Positions 26,437 to 36,420 of a DNA stretch of 64,000 nt are shown here, one piece after another. Below the pieces are notes generated by a model. It made no database searches and was not told where the DNA came from. It worked only from the letters and a program-made list of their open reading frames with translations. This DNA comes from Pseudomonas laurylsulfativorans (GTDB lineage: Bacteria; Pseudomonadota; Gammaproteobacteria; Pseudomonadales; Pseudomonadaceae), in the NCBI RefSeq assembly GCF_002906155.1, contig NZ_MUJK01000013.1:82159-146158 (forward strand), read 5' to 3'. The position numbers and the translations under genes are program-made. Each line of letters begins with the position of its first letter. Position 1 is the stretch's first letter.

Positions 26437-28148
26437 TCGAAGTTACCGAAGTCTCCATCGCCGAGCTGCGCGCCGCGCTCGAATCCGGCCAGACCACCTC
26501 GGTCGAGCTGGTCCAGGCTTATCTCGCGCGGATCGACGCCTATGACGGCCCGCAAACGCCAACGGCGCTGAACGCGGTCGTGGTGCGCAACCCCGAGGCG
26601 CTCGCTGAAGCACAAGCCAGCGACGCCCGTCGCGCCAAGGGCCAGGTGCTGGGCCCGCTGGACGGTATCCCTTACACCGCCAAGGACAGTTATCTGGTCA
26701 AGGGGCTCACCGCCGCTTCCGGCAGCCCGGCCTTCAAGGACCTGGTCGCCTATCGCGATGCGTTCACCATCGAACGCCTGCGCGCCGCCGGGGCGATCTG
26801 CCTGGGCAAGACCAACATGCCGCCGATGGCCAACGGCGGGATGCAGCGCGGCGTCTACGGCCGCGCCGAAAGCCCGTACAACGCTGACTACCTCACCGCC
26901 CCTTTCGCTTCAGGCTCGTCGAACGGCGCCGGCACGGCGACCGCGGCCAGTTTCTCGGCCTTCGGCCTGGCGGAAGAAACCTGGTCGAGCGGTCGCGGCC
27001 CGGCCTCGAACAACGGTTTGTGCGCCTACACCCCTTCTCGCGGGGTGATCTCGGTACGCGGCAACTGGCCGTTGACCCCGACCATGGACGTGGTCGTGCC
27101 GTTTGCCCGGACCATGGCCGACCTGCTCGAAGTGCTCGACGTTGTCGTGGCCGATGACCCGGACACCCGCGGCGACCTGTGGCGCTTGCAGCCCTGGGTG
27201 CCCATTCCAAAATCGTCTGAGGTACGCCCGCAATCCTATGCCGCGCTGGCTGCGAACAGCGAAGCGCTCAAAGGCAAGAAGTTTGGCATTGCGCGCATGT
27301 ACATCAACGCCGACCCTGAAGCCGGCACATCCGAAGCGCCGGGCATCGGTGGCCCGACCGGCCAGCGCATCAACACCCGTCCTTCGGTGATCGGCCTCTG
27401 GGAACAGGCACGCAAGGCCCTGGAAGACGCAGGTGCCGAAGTGCTCGACGTGGATTTCCCGCTGGTTTCCAATTGCGAGGGCGATCGTCCTGGCGCGCCG
27501 ACGGTGTTCAATCGCGGCATCGTCTCCAAGGAATTTTTACATCATGAACTGTGGGACCTGACCGCCTGGGCGTTCGATGATTTCCTGCAAGCGAACGGCG
27601 ATCCCAAACTGAATCGCCTAGTCGATGTCGACGGCCCGCAGATCTTCCCTCACGATCCGGGCACACTGCCCAACCGCGAGGGCGACCTGGCCGCCGGCAT
27701 GGACGAATACGTGCGCATGGCCGAGCGCGGCATCACCCCGTGGGATCAGATCAGCACAGTGCCCGACGGCCTGCGCGGGTTGGAAAAAACCCGCAAGATC
27801 GATCTGGAAGACTGGATGGATCGCCTGGGCCTCGACGCGGTGCTGTTCCCGACGGTCGCCGATGTGGGCCCGGCGAATGCCGATGTCGATCCGCAATCGG
27901 CGGATATCGCCTGGAGCAACGGCGTATGGGTCGCCAACGGTAACCTCGCCATCCGCCACCTCGGCGTACCAACGGTCACCGTGCCGATGGGCGTGATGCC
28001 GGACATCGGCATGCCGGTCGGCCTGACGTTTGCCGGGCGCGCCTATGACGACTCGAAACTGCTGCACCTGGCGTCGGCGTTCGAGTCGACCGGCAGCAAA
28101 CGCATGATCCCGCCGCGTACCCCGCCATTGGCGGCTGACCAGCGGTAA
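26433..28148 (+). CDS. Amidase (amidase-signature family)
   Basis: 571 aa. Amidase-signature features: catalytic Lys in GIPYTAKDSYLVKG, the Gly/Ser-rich signature FASGSSNGAGTATAASFSAF, and the nucleophile region EETWSSGRGPASNNGLCAYT, slightly divergent from the usual TGGSIR. It hydrolyses amides (Ser-cisSer-Lys triad), cytosolic. The substrate is unknown. It follows the ABC importer after the REPIN array, so it may act on the imported compound. The body is longer than many family members, with an insertion near residues 255-330. Confidence 0.87.
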   Translation: MIEVTEVSIAELRAALESGQTTSVELVQAYLARIDAYDGPQTPTALNAVVVRNPEALAEAQASDARRAKGQVLGPLDGIPYTAKDSYLVKGLTAASGSPAFKDLVAYRDAFTIERLRAAGAICLGKTNMPPMANGGMQRGVYGRAESPYNADYLTAPFASGSSNGAGTATAASFSAFGLAEETWSSGRGPASNNGLCAYTPSRGVISVRGNWPLTPTMDVVVPFARTMADLLEVLDVVVADDPDTRGDLWRLQPWVPIPKSSEVRPQSYAALAANSEALKGKKFGIARMYINADPEAGTSEAPGIGGPTGQRINTRPSVIGLWEQARKALEDAGAEVLDVDFPLVSNCEGDRPGAPTVFNRGIVSKEFLHHELWDLTAWAFDDFLQANGDPKLNRLVDVDGPQIFPHDPGTLPNREGDLAAGMDEYVRMAERGITPWDQISTVPDGLRGLEKTRKIDLEDWMDRLGLDAVLFPTVADVGPANADVDPQSADIAWSNGVWVANGNLAIRHLGVPTVTVPMGVMPDIGMPVGLTFAGRAYDDSKLLHLASAFESTGSKRMIPPRTPPLAADQR

Positions 28149-28248
28149 TGTAGGAGCTGGCTTGCAGCGATGGTCGTTAACGATAACGCGTTTGAGCTGG
28201 ATAAACGCGGCGCATTTGAGTCCATCGCCGGCAAGCCGGCTCCTACAG
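28149..28248. repeat. REPIN
   Basis: TGTAGGAGCTGGCTTGCAGC is mirrored by GGCAAGCCGGCTCCTACAG. Its centre (GTCGTTAACGATAACGCGT..., AAACGCGGCGCA) matches the array at 25.7-26.2 kb, so it belongs to the same REPIN family. Confidence 0.88.
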
Positions 28249-28261
28249 TTTCCCGGGATCA

Positions 28262-29260
28262 TCAGGGATCGACCTGAGCCATCAGTTCCGGAATCGATTC
28301 CGGTCGCTTGGCATAACGCTGCGCCAGCACCGCACAGACCATCAGTTGAATCTGGTGGAACAGCATCAGCGGCAAGATCAGCAAGCCAATGGTGCTACCG
28401 GCAAACAGCACCTGCGCCATCGGCACGCCGGTCGCCAGGCTTTTCTTCGAGCCGCAGAACAGAATGGTGATGCGGTCTTCCTGATTGAAGCCGAACGCCT
28501 TGCCCAGTACGGTCGCGGCCACCAACACCAGCGCCAGAACGATGCAGCAGACCACCACCAGTCCGACCAGATCCAGCAGCGGAATCTGCTGCCAGAGGCC
28601 TTCGATCACCGCCTCGCTGAACGCGCCGTAGACCACCAGCAAAATCGAACCCTGATCGACGAACTTCAACCAGCTCTTGTTGCGCGCCACCCAGTTGCCA
28701 ATCCAGCGGCGGGCGATTTGCCCGGCAATGAACGGCAGCAGCAACTGCACGCTGATCTTGAGGATGGCGTCGAGGGTCGAGGAGCCTTCGCCGTGCACAT
28801 TGAGCAGCAGGGTCACCAGCAACGGCGTGAGGAAAATCCCGAACAGGCTGGATGCCGCCGCGCTGCAAATCGCCGCCGGGATGTTGCCCCGTGCCAGCGA
28901 AGTAAAGGCAATCGCCGACTGCACCGTGGCGGGCAACGCGCACAGGTAAAGCATGCCCATGTACAGGTCATTGCCGATCAGCGGCGACAGCAAAGGCTTG
29001 AGCGCCAGACCGAGCAGCGGGAACAGCACGAAGGTCAGGCTGAAAACCAGCAGATGCAGGCGCCAGTGCCCGGCACCGGCAATGATCGACTCGCGGGAGA
29101 GCTTGGCGCCATGCAGGAAAAACAGCAGCGCGATGGCGATGTTGGTCAGCCAGCCAAAACCGACCGCGACCTGGCCGCTGGCGGGCAACAGGCTGGCGAG
29201 CGTCACTACGCCGATCAGGGTCAGGGTGAAGTTGTCGGGTAACAGTCGGGGGCGAGTCAT
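28262..29260 (-). CDS. Bile acid:sodium symporter-like transporter (YfeH/SBF family)
   Basis: 332 aa with about nine or ten hydrophobic segments. The SBF-like pattern is seen in ALLFFLHGAKLSRESI, LPATVQSAIAFTSLARGN and ILFCGSKKSLATGVPMA. Inner membrane, sodium-coupled import or export of an organic anion by family analogy. It is divergent from the AraC regulator at 29346, which probably controls it. Confidence 0.87.
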   Translation of the reverse strand: MTRPRLLPDNFTLTLIGVVTLASLLPASGQVAVGFGWLTNIAIALLFFLHGAKLSRESIIAGAGHWRLHLLVFSLTFVLFPLLGLALKPLLSPLIGNDLYMGMLYLCALPATVQSAIAFTSLARGNIPAAICSAAASSLFGIFLTPLLVTLLLNVHGEGSSTLDAILKISVQLLLPFIAGQIARRWIGNWVARNKSWLKFVDQGSILLVVYGAFSEAVIEGLWQQIPLLDLVGLVVVCCIVLALVLVAATVLGKAFGFNQEDRITILFCGSKKSLATGVPMAQVLFAGSTIGLLILPLMLFHQIQLMVCAVLAQRYAKRPESIPELMAQVDP

Positions 29261-29345
29261 GGGTTTGATCTTCCGGGGGTTGCCAGTACGTGGAAGCGAC
29301 TCTAACGTGACTGAATATTACCGACTAACGCCGAAGAGCCAGCTG

Positions 29346-30134
29346 ATGCCGCCTAAAGGACATGACAAGAGTGTTCGACGCAGTATTCCCGGGTTGTCCA
29401 GCCTGCCACGACCGCTCTATGGTCGCACCGAATCGCTGCCCAATCGCGCCCTGACCCGGCGCCACAGCCATCCGTGGGTGCAGCTTTCCTATGCGATCCA
29501 GGGCGTGCTCGAAATACAGACCGGCGTCGGGCGTTTCGTCGCACCGCCGGAACGTGCGGTGTGGATTCCGGCGGGCATGCCGCACCGGGTGTTCAGTTCA
29601 CCGCGTACGGAAATGCGCAGCCTGTACATCGATTGCAGCGTCTCGACGTGGGCGCCGCCAGGCTGTCATGTGCTGGGGGTCAGCGATCTGTTGCGTGAGT
29701 TGATCCGTGCCTTTAGCCAAGTTCCGGTGGAATACGATCAGGGCGGTCCGCACGGCCGGTTGGCCCAGGTGATTCTGGATCAGTTGGCCGAGGCGCCTCA
29801 GATCGACCTGATGCTGCCCCTGCCCCAGGACAGCCGATTACGGCAAATCGCGCAGAGCCTGGAGTCGCACCCGGAGCAGCAGACCACGCTCAGCCACTGG
29901 AGCGACAAATTCGGCGTCACCGAGAAAACCCTGAGCCGCCTGTTCCTGCGCGACACCGGGCTGACCTTTCGCGCCTGGCGTCAGCGTCTGCGCCTGCTCG
30001 GCGCCCTGACGCCCCTGGAACAGGGCGAGCGAGTGACCGACGTGGCGTTGGCCTGTGGCTATGACTCGACGTCGGCGTTTATCGCCGCCTTCCGCCAGCA
30101 GTTCGGCGAAACACCGGGGGAATTCTTTAGATAG
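29346..30134 (+). CDS. AraC family regulator with cupin sensor domain
   Basis: 262 aa from ATG 29346; a longer in-frame extension to 28953 runs antisense through the symporter gene and is rejected. The N-terminal cupin has HSHPWVQLSYAIQGVLEIQT and PERAVWIPAGMPHRV. The C-terminal double HTH is WSDKFGVTEKTLSRLFLRDT and VALACGYDSTSAFIAAFRQQ with the GETPGEFFR end. Divergent pairing with the transporter gene suggests local control. Ligand unknown. Confidence 0.88.
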   Translation: MPPKGHDKSVRRSIPGLSSLPRPLYGRTESLPNRALTRRHSHPWVQLSYAIQGVLEIQTGVGRFVAPPERAVWIPAGMPHRVFSSPRTEMRSLYIDCSVSTWAPPGCHVLGVSDLLRELIRAFSQVPVEYDQGGPHGRLAQVILDQLAEAPQIDLMLPLPQDSRLRQIAQSLESHPEQQTTLSHWSDKFGVTEKTLSRLFLRDTGLTFRAWRQRLRLLGALTPLEQGERVTDVALACGYDSTSAFIAAFRQQFGETPGEFFR

Positions 30135-30138
30135 CAAC

Positions 30139-30236
30139 CTGTAGGAGCTCGCTTGCTCGCGATGGACTTAAGAGCGCCGCGTTTAGCCAGTAAACACGCG
30201 ATATCGTTAACGACCATCGCGAGCTCGCTCCTACAG
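30139..30236. repeat. REPIN
   Basis: CTGTAGGAGCTCGCTTGCTC is mirrored by ATCGCGAGCTCGCTCCTACAG-type sequence, between convergent genes. Confidence 0.87.
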
Positions 30237-30246
30237 GGATAGGGTT

Positions 30247-31347
30247 TTACTGATCGGACTTGATGCTGGTCCAGACCCGTGTCCGTACCCGCTCAAGCTT
30301 TTGCGGCAATGGCTGCACGACGTACAGCGTCGCCAGCGCTTCACTGGTCGGCGTCAGGTTCGGGTTGCCGGTGATGTCCTTGTTGATCAGCGTCAGCGAG
30401 TCTTTGTTGGCATTCGGGTATCCAAGGAAGTCGCTGATCGGCGCGATGACTTTCGGGTCCAGCAGGTTGTTGAGGAATTCGTGGGCTTCGGCGACATTCT
30501 TCGCGCTTTTCGGGATGGCGAAGGTGTCGAACCAGATCGGCGCGCCTTCTTTGGGCAGGCGCCAGTCGACGACCACGCCGTTGCCCGCTTCCTTGGCGCG
30601 ATTGCCGAATTGATAGAAGCTGCCGGAGTAACCGATGGCCACGCAGATATCGCCGTTGGCGATGTCGGTCATGTACTTGGCGGAGTTGAAGTAGGTGACG
30701 TAAGGGCGGACTTTGAGCATCAGCGCCTTGGCTTTTTCGTAGTCGTCCGGGTTCTGGCTGTTCGGGTCCAGCCCCAGGTAATGCAAGGCCAGCGGCAAGA
30801 TCTCCGAAGGCGAGTCGAGCATGGCGACGCCACAGGCCTTGAGCTTCTCCATGTTCTCGGGCTTGAACACCAGGTCCCAGCTGTCCACTGGCGCATTCTC
30901 GCCCAGCGCCGCCTTGACCTTGGCCGGGTTGAAGCCGATCAGCACGGTACCGTACATGTAGGGCACGCCGTACTGGTTACCCGGGTCGTTCTTGTCCAGC
31001 AGCTTGAGCAACGCCGGGTCCTGGTGCGACCAGTTCGGCAACTTGGACTTGTCGAGTTTCTGGAACACGCCCGCCTTGATCTGGGTTTCGATGAACTGGT
31101 TCGAGGGCACCACCAGGTCGTAGCCCGAGTTGCCGGTGAGCAGCTTGGCTTCCAGGGACTCGTTGGTGTCGAAGGTGTCCCAGGTCACCTTGATCCCCGT
31201 GTCCTTGGCAAAGTCCTTGGGCACGGACGGCAGGATGTAGTCCGCCCAGTTGTACACCCGCAATTCTCGCTGTTCGGCGTGTACCGCGCTGGCCAGCAGC
31301 GACAGTCCGCAAACGGTGGCGCCCAGTATGCGTTTCATTGTGTCCAT
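30247..31347 (-). CDS. Polyamine ABC substrate-binding protein (PotF/SpuD-like), orphan
   Basis: 366 aa; GGGGA lies 8 bp before ATG 31347. Signal peptide to about VHA-EQ. The PotF signature is strong: LRVYNWADYILPSVPKDF, TWDTFDTNESLEAKLLTGNS, YDLVVPSNQFIETQIKAGVF and PYMYGTVLIGFNP. It binds putrescine or spermidine in the periplasm. No permease or ATPase genes adjoin it, so it would have to share a transporter encoded elsewhere, perhaps the 21.6-25.5 kb system or a main Pot/Spu importer. Confidence 0.92.
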   Translation of the reverse strand: MDTMKRILGATVCGLSLLASAVHAEQRELRVYNWADYILPSVPKDFAKDTGIKVTWDTFDTNESLEAKLLTGNSGYDLVVPSNQFIETQIKAGVFQKLDKSKLPNWSHQDPALLKLLDKNDPGNQYGVPYMYGTVLIGFNPAKVKAALGENAPVDSWDLVFKPENMEKLKACGVAMLDSPSEILPLALHYLGLDPNSQNPDDYEKAKALMLKVRPYVTYFNSAKYMTDIANGDICVAIGYSGSFYQFGNRAKEAGNGVVVDWRLPKEGAPIWFDTFAIPKSAKNVAEAHEFLNNLLDPKVIAPISDFLGYPNANKDSLTLINKDITGNPNLTPTSEALATLYVVQPLPQKLERVRTRVWTSIKSDQ

Positions 31348-31679
31348 GGATCATTTCCCCAAGTGTGGCGTGAGTTCGATGGTTTTTATGTTCTGTACAC
31401 GGCAGCGGCCTTGAAAATAGCCAAGGGCAAGGAAGTGAAGCTTCTGGTTGTGATTTGACGCTGGGTTGGGCTCTGCAACCCGCGTCTGATTCTTGCTGAC
31501 AGTGTGGCCGGTTCACAGCGTGAGGCAGGCCAAAAGGAGATCGAAACGGCCAAAATAAGTGTCCGCTTTGATCGGCGTCGCGAGGCATTTCAGCAAGGGT
31601 TAGTCCAAACAGCCGATGCCCGTACAGCCTGTTTGCTGCTTATTACGCACGACACCAATAACAAGATCGCGAGGCTTCG

Positions 31680-33254
31680 ATGCGTGCTCCACTTCTGCTC
31701 GCCCTGCCCCTGCTCGGCCTGCTCAGTGCCTGTTCCGAACCCTATGACCCGCAACCGCTGGCCAGCACCGGCAATGCAACGACACTGATCGGCAGTGCCG
31801 CTGTGGCGCAACCGTTGAGCGGTGCCGTGCCCGCCAACCCCTTCATGGCCAGCAATGGCAGCAGTTATATGCATTCCGACGGCTATAGCTCTGACACGCA
31901 CCCTGGCCCAGGCCCGTTAGGCCGGGACATGCAAACGAGCAGCCGTGATGGCAGTCGCAAGCCCGGCGGCATGTGCCCGATTCATACCTTCGATCAGCAA
32001 GGGCGCCTGGTGGTGCTGTGTGCCAACCTGATGCAATTCGAACTGCAACTGCTCGAACCGCGCACCCTCAAGTTGCTGGCCCGCTACCCGCTGCCGCCGC
32101 GACCGTCGACCTTCCACGCGCTGATTACCCTGGACCCGGACAAGATCATGGCGGACACCTCCGGCGCCTATTTCTATGTCGACGAGCACAATCGCGTGGT
32201 CATCGCCGACGCCGAGCAACACATCCAGCGCGTCGTGCATCGTCAGGCCCCATCAGGTGACTGGACATTCGAAAAGGTCGATGACTGGGACCTGAGCGAC
32301 AAAGTCCCCCACGATTGCGTGCGCCCGACTTCGTGGTTTCCCAAGGGTGAGTGCGATCCCATTACCGGGGTCATGCCTGATCATCAGGGCTTGATCTGGT
32401 GGATCACCCGCCGCGGTCGCATCGGCACCCTGAATCCGGACACTGGCAAGGTCCAGGGCATTCAACTGGCCAACGAAGAAATCCAGAACGGCATGTCGGT
32501 GGCGGCCGACGGCGTCTACCTGGTGTCCGATCACGCCATGTACCGCTTCACCGCGGATACCGATGGCAAACCCGTGCAAGGCTGGCGCGAAGTCTACGAC
32601 CGTGGCACCGGGCGCAAGGTCGGCGCGATCAACCAGGGCAGCGGCACCACACCGACCCTGCTCGGCGAGCGCTACGTCACCATCACCGACAACAGCGACG
32701 GGCGCATCAACCTGCTGGTTTATCGTCGCGAGCAGGACTACGTGGGCAATCGCCTGATCTGCAAACTGCCGGTGTTCGACAACAACGCCTCGGCCACCGA
32801 CAACTCGGCCATCGGCTGGGGACGCTCGATCATCCTCGAGAACAACGCCGGCTACACCAGCGCCTTCGCGCAGAAGGACTGGCAGGCCGTGCACGGCGGC
32901 ATCAGCCGTATCGACATCCGCGCCGACGAGTCGGGCTGTGACCGGGTCTGGGAATCGAAAGAACGTTCGCCTTCAGTGGTGCCAAAACTCTCGGTGGGTA
33001 ACGGCCTACTGTACTTCTACACCTTCGAACCGCAGGCCGACGGCGAGAACGCCTGGTACCTGATGGCGCTGGATTTCGCCAGCGGCCAGACCCGATTCAA
33101 GGCGTTGAGCGGGGTCGGCCAGGCCTTCGACAACAACTGGTCGCCGATCACACTGGCACCGGACGGCACGGCCTATGTCGGGACTTTCGGCGGGCTGGTT
33201 GCGCTTTGGGACAAGGAGCAACAACGGGTGAGTGCAAGCGACGGCCAGCCCTGA
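31680..33254 (+). CDS. Putative lipoprotein with beta-propeller-like repeats
   Basis: 524 aa. Lipobox LLSAC (cleavage before Cys 18) after MRAPLLLALPLLG, so probably a membrane-anchored lipoprotein. The body resembles a beta-propeller (repeated strands: LTPDK-like LDPDKIMADTSGAYFYVDEH, DHQGLIWWITRRGRIGTLNP, LAPDGTAYVGTFGGLVALWD). GAGG 6 bp before ATG 31680 supports the start. No catalytic motif is recognised. Its neighbours do not hint at a role. Confidence 0.75.
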   Translation: MRAPLLLALPLLGLLSACSEPYDPQPLASTGNATTLIGSAAVAQPLSGAVPANPFMASNGSSYMHSDGYSSDTHPGPGPLGRDMQTSSRDGSRKPGGMCPIHTFDQQGRLVVLCANLMQFELQLLEPRTLKLLARYPLPPRPSTFHALITLDPDKIMADTSGAYFYVDEHNRVVIADAEQHIQRVVHRQAPSGDWTFEKVDDWDLSDKVPHDCVRPTSWFPKGECDPITGVMPDHQGLIWWITRRGRIGTLNPDTGKVQGIQLANEEIQNGMSVAADGVYLVSDHAMYRFTADTDGKPVQGWREVYDRGTGRKVGAINQGSGTTPTLLGERYVTITDNSDGRINLLVYRREQDYVGNRLICKLPVFDNNASATDNSAIGWGRSIILENNAGYTSAFAQKDWQAVHGGISRIDIRADESGCDRVWESKERSPSVVPKLSVGNGLLYFYTFEPQADGENAWYLMALDFASGQTRFKALSGVGQAFDNNWSPITLAPDGTAYVGTFGGLVALWDKEQQRVSASDGQP

Positions 33255-33614
33255 GACATTGTTTTTCTGTGGGAGCGGCTATCCGCAAAATCCGCGAGCA
33301 ACCAACAAAACGGTGGGTTGGGCAGCGCGCTCTGAGAGGCTCGTTCGCAATGACTCAGCCCGCAAAGGCAACGCCAAGACGGGCCGAGTTCATGAAAGTA
33401 AACATGCAGCGTGCCCCTCATTGGCGCTATCAATAGGAAGCCGTTGCGCCATCGAAATTCATCACCCAGCTGGCATTGCCTTGAATGCCCATTTGGGTTT
33501 CCGCGAGCCACAGTTGACGGCGTTATCCATATGCCCTCCGCTGCCAGCGGAGGGACCTTCTATCGCGGCTTGCCACAGAATAGTTACTCATGGGTATTCC
33601 TAAAATTAATTTGA
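33255..33614. other. Intergenic stretch with possible gene fossils
   Basis: No intact gene seen. A lone REP-like TGTGGGAGCGG occurs at about 33270. On the minus strand about 33430-33510 a frame ending in GNASWVMNFDGATASY looks like a protein C-terminus without a start; I cannot name its family. This marks the left edge of the fossil-rich accessory region. Confidence 0.4.
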
Positions 33615-33862
33615 TCAACCGGCTGCTGCGACCAGACCACCGTCCAGCGCCAGCGTATGTCCGGTAATCCAAGAAGAGGCTCTGGATGCCAGGAAGATGG
33701 CAGCGCCAGCAATATCGTCCTGATTGCCAAGACGCCCCCTCGGGACCGTGGCCAGGATTGAGCCTTCATCTTGCTCAACCGCGTAAGCCGTCATTTTCGT
33801 GTGAAAAAAGCCGGGCGCGATTGCGTTGACATTGATATGAACGGGAGCAAGATCTATCAATT
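33615..33862 (-). pseudogene. Short-chain dehydrogenase, C-terminal fragment
   Basis: About 81 codons starting at a TTG immediately after an in-frame TAA. HINVNAIAPGFFHTKMT, PRGRLGNQDDIAGAAIFLAS and SSWITGHTLALDGGL are the unmistakable last third of a classical SDR. The Rossmann and YxxxK parts are missing, so the gene is truncated and certainly inactive. Confidence 0.88.
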
Positions 33863-33886
33863 ATTTTGGCTAGCGCCCCCATGCAC

Positions 33887-34792
33887 TCATTTCGGGTCGC
33901 CCCCCAAGAGGTAACCTTCCGCATTTGCTATGGGAAGGGCTTCGAGCAGCACCTGCTCCAGGATGGCAAAAAAACATTTGATGTGAGCCTGTTTCAACGC
34001 CTGAGGCCGGGTCACCAGATAGAATTCCATATCTGGAAGTTGGAGATCCGGGAACAACTCGATCAAGTCCTTTGCCAGAATACGGGGCAGTACTGCCACA
34101 CCCATTCCTCGCCTGACCGATTCGAGCTGAACCGCGAACGAGTTCACACTGATCTGCGCGCGGTCCAGACCACCGGTTTTTGCCGCGCGCATTTGCGGCA
34201 ACATGTCCAGCGGGGGCAGCAAGGCAATATTGACCGCAGTGGCCGGAGTCACCCCTGGAAACCGCTTCAGATAACCTGCATCAGCGAAGACACCGTAGGC
34301 GAGCCGGCCTACTGGTCGATAAATCAGCGACGGCTCACCCAGATGAGCTGTACGTACAGCAATGTCTGCCACGCCGCGGACGATCTTGTGAAAGTCGGCT
34401 GTTACCATCAGCTCCACCGAGCAACGCGGGTGCAGAGAAGTGAAGCGACTCGCAGCCTCCAACACACAAGACGAAAACCCCTCACCGGCACTGACCAGGA
34501 CACTGCCAGATAGCTCTGTGTGTAGCTCGGATATGCCAGCAGCGGTTTGACGCCTCAAGCCCGCTTCCGCTGCCTGGGCAACTTCCACGAGGGATTGGCC
34601 CCGCGAGGTCAACCAGCATCCTTCAACGCCCCGCTCGACGAGTGGCTCGCCCAGTGCGACCTCAAGTTGGGTCAGGCGGCGGGACACGGTAGACGCCGCG
34701 ATACCCAGCAACTGGCCAGCTTGAAGGAAGCTGCCACGCCGCGAGACCGCCAACAGCAGACGAAGATCGTCCCAATTTGCTTGTAACGCCAT
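33887..34792 (-). CDS. LysR family transcriptional regulator
   Basis: 301 aa from ATG 34792 (GGGAGG 10 bp upstream); the longer frame to 34867 adds a non-homologous tail. HTH in GSFLQAGQLLGIAASTVSRR. The effector domain follows. It is divergent from the SnoaL-SDR-phosphatase series at 34.9-37.0 kb and is its most likely regulator. Confidence 0.88.
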   Translation of the reverse strand: MALQANWDDLRLLLAVSRRGSFLQAGQLLGIAASTVSRRLTQLEVALGEPLVERGVEGCWLTSRGQSLVEVAQAAEAGLRRQTAAGISELHTELSGSVLVSAGEGFSSCVLEAASRFTSLHPRCSVELMVTADFHKIVRGVADIAVRTAHLGEPSLIYRPVGRLAYGVFADAGYLKRFPGVTPATAVNIALLPPLDMLPQMRAAKTGGLDRAQISVNSFAVQLESVRRGMGVAVLPRILAKDLIELFPDLQLPDMEFYLVTRPQALKQAHIKCFFAILEQVLLEALPIANAEGYLLGGDPK

Positions 34793-34908
34793 GCGTCCTG
34801 TCCTCCCTGGTCTGCATATGTGCAAATCCATTATGCAGTAGTCGCTGTTTTTCGGGAGAGGTCTCAAAGGTATATCTACAGGCCCTCGAAACCAATGGAA
34901 TGGATTGT

Positions 34909-35328
34909 ATGACTACTGGCCCCAACGGCTATGCGGACCGCGCCTCAAGAGCCTTCAATCGCCGTGATGTGGAGGCGATGCTTGCGTTGGTTTGCGAAGA
35001 CTTCATCTACCTCGATGGTATGGGGATTCAAACCGGTCGCGAATCCATGCGCAAACGAGAGACTGCGCTGTTCGAAGCGCTCCCTGATGCCCAAGTGACC
35101 TTCACCCCATTCATGGTCGCTGACGATCGTTTGGCGCTGACTGCCTTACTGACCGGCACCTTCGCCGCACCCTTGGTGCTGCCAGGCCGGGTGATTCCAC
35201 CCCATGGACGTCATATTACCGTGCACTACGCCGCACACTTCACCTTCAGAAACGGCCTGGCCATCCGTGAAGAGGCCTTCTTCGACAGTGCGGTGTTGAT
35301 GCCGTTAGCCGAACAGAGTGAGGGTTGA
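34909..35328 (+). CDS. SnoaL-like polyketide-cyclase/nuclear transport factor 2 fold protein
   Basis: 139 aa if the ATG at 34909 is used; ATG 34900 adds three residues, and longer starts are unlikely. ASRAFNRRDVEAMLALVCED and the C-terminal HYAAHFTFRNGLAIREEAFF fit the SnoaL/NTF2 cone fold. Members include small isomerases, hydrolases and binding proteins. It ends 3 bp before the SDR gene, hence an operon. Substrate unknown. Confidence 0.75.
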   Translation: MTTGPNGYADRASRAFNRRDVEAMLALVCEDFIYLDGMGIQTGRESMRKRETALFEALPDAQVTFTPFMVADDRLALTALLTGTFAAPLVLPGRVIPPHGRHITVHYAAHFTFRNGLAIREEAFFDSAVLMPLAEQSEG

Positions 35329-35331
35329 GCC

Positions 35332-36420
35332 ATGCGCAGTGCATTTGTTACTGGAGCAACCGGCTTGCTGGGCAACAATCTAGTGCGTGAGTTGGTCGCT
35401 CGTGGCTATACGGTCAAAGGCCTGGTCCGCTCAAGAGCCAAAGGTGAACAGCAGTTCAACAATCTGCCGGGAGTGGAGCTGGTCGTTGGGGACATGGCCG
35501 ATGTCGACGCATTCGCAGCATCGCTGCAAGGTTGCGATACGGTGTTTCACACCGCGGCGTTCTTTCGCGACAACTACAAGGGCGGCAGCCACTGGAAGGA
35601 ACTCGAAAAGATCAATGTCGCCGGTACGCGGGACCTGATTCACCAGGCCTACCGCGCCGGTATACGACGGTTCATCCATACGTCTTCCATTGCCGTGCTC
35701 GACGGCGCACCTGGAATGTCCATCGATGAGACATGTCTGCGGGCCGACGCCGATGCGGATGACTACTACCGAAGCAAGATCCTCGCCGACCGTGTCGTCT
35801 TGTCGTTCCTGGAGCTCCATCCCGAGATGCATGCCTGCATGGTCCTGCCTGGCTGGATGTGGGGCCCTGCCGACATTGGCCCGACCTCCTCGGGACAGTT
35901 GGTTAACGATGTCGTGCACGGCAAATTACCCGGACTGATCCCCGGTAGCTTCTCCGTTGTTGATGCCCGCGATGTGGCATTAGCGCAGATTGCCGCGGCC
36001 AAACATGGGCGGCAAGGTGAGCGCTATCTCGCGGCGGGCCGGCATATGACAATGCGTGAGCTGGTGCCTATGCTTGGACGTATAGCGGGCGTCAAGACAC
36101 CCGTTCGACAACTACCGCTCCCCTTTCTATACACGTTGGCGGCTGTGCAGGAGATGTATGCGCGTATTACCAGCAAGCCCATTCTGCTGAGCATGGCCAC
36201 GTTGCGCCTGTTGGTACGAGAGAAGGACCGCACCTATTTCAACCACAGCAAGAGTGAACAAGAGCTTGGCCTAAGTTTCCGAGCAATAGAGCAGACAATC
36301 ACCGACACGGTGGCGTGGTACCGCGATCACGATTGGTTTAAGAGTCAAACCTCAAGTTCCCGGAACCGCACTCCTTCCACATTGACCGCACACCTGAACA
36401 AGGACGTAAACATACAGTGA
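35332..36420 (+). CDS. Extended SDR: NAD(P)-dependent epimerase/dihydroflavonol-reductase-like
   Basis: 362 aa. The N-terminal NAD(P) site is VTGATGLLGNNLVRELVARG, with GCDTVFHTAAFF, HTSSIAVLDG and the catalytic YYRSKILADRVV (YxxxK). Probably reduces or oxidises a small-molecule keto or hydroxyl group; the substrate is unknown. Flanked by SnoaL (3-bp gap) and phosphatase (GTGA overlap), so one operon. Confidence 0.88.
   Translation: MRSAFVTGATGLLGNNLVRELVARGYTVKGLVRSRAKGEQQFNNLPGVELVVGDMADVDAFAASLQGCDTVFHTAAFFRDNYKGGSHWKELEKINVAGTRDLIHQAYRAGIRRFIHTSSIAVLDGAPGMSIDETCLRADADADDYYRSKILADRVVLSFLELHPEMHACMVLPGWMWGPADIGPTSSGQLVNDVVHGKLPGLIPGSFSVVDARDVALAQIAAAKHGRQGERYLAAGRHMTMRELVPMLGRIAGVKTPVRQLPLPFLYTLAAVQEMYARITSKPILLSMATLRLLVREKDRTYFNHSKSEQELGLSFRAIEQTITDTVAWYRDHDWFKSQTSSSRNRTPSTLTAHLNKDVNIQ

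Noticed and set aside
28953..29345. N-terminal extension of the AraC-type gene by 131 codons
   Set aside because: It runs antisense through the 5' part of the transporter gene and lacks homology; ATG 29346 begins the cupin domain.
33232..33603. 123-codon plus-strand frame after the lipoprotein gene
   Set aside because: No ribosome site, no family match, overlaps REP-like and fossil sequence.
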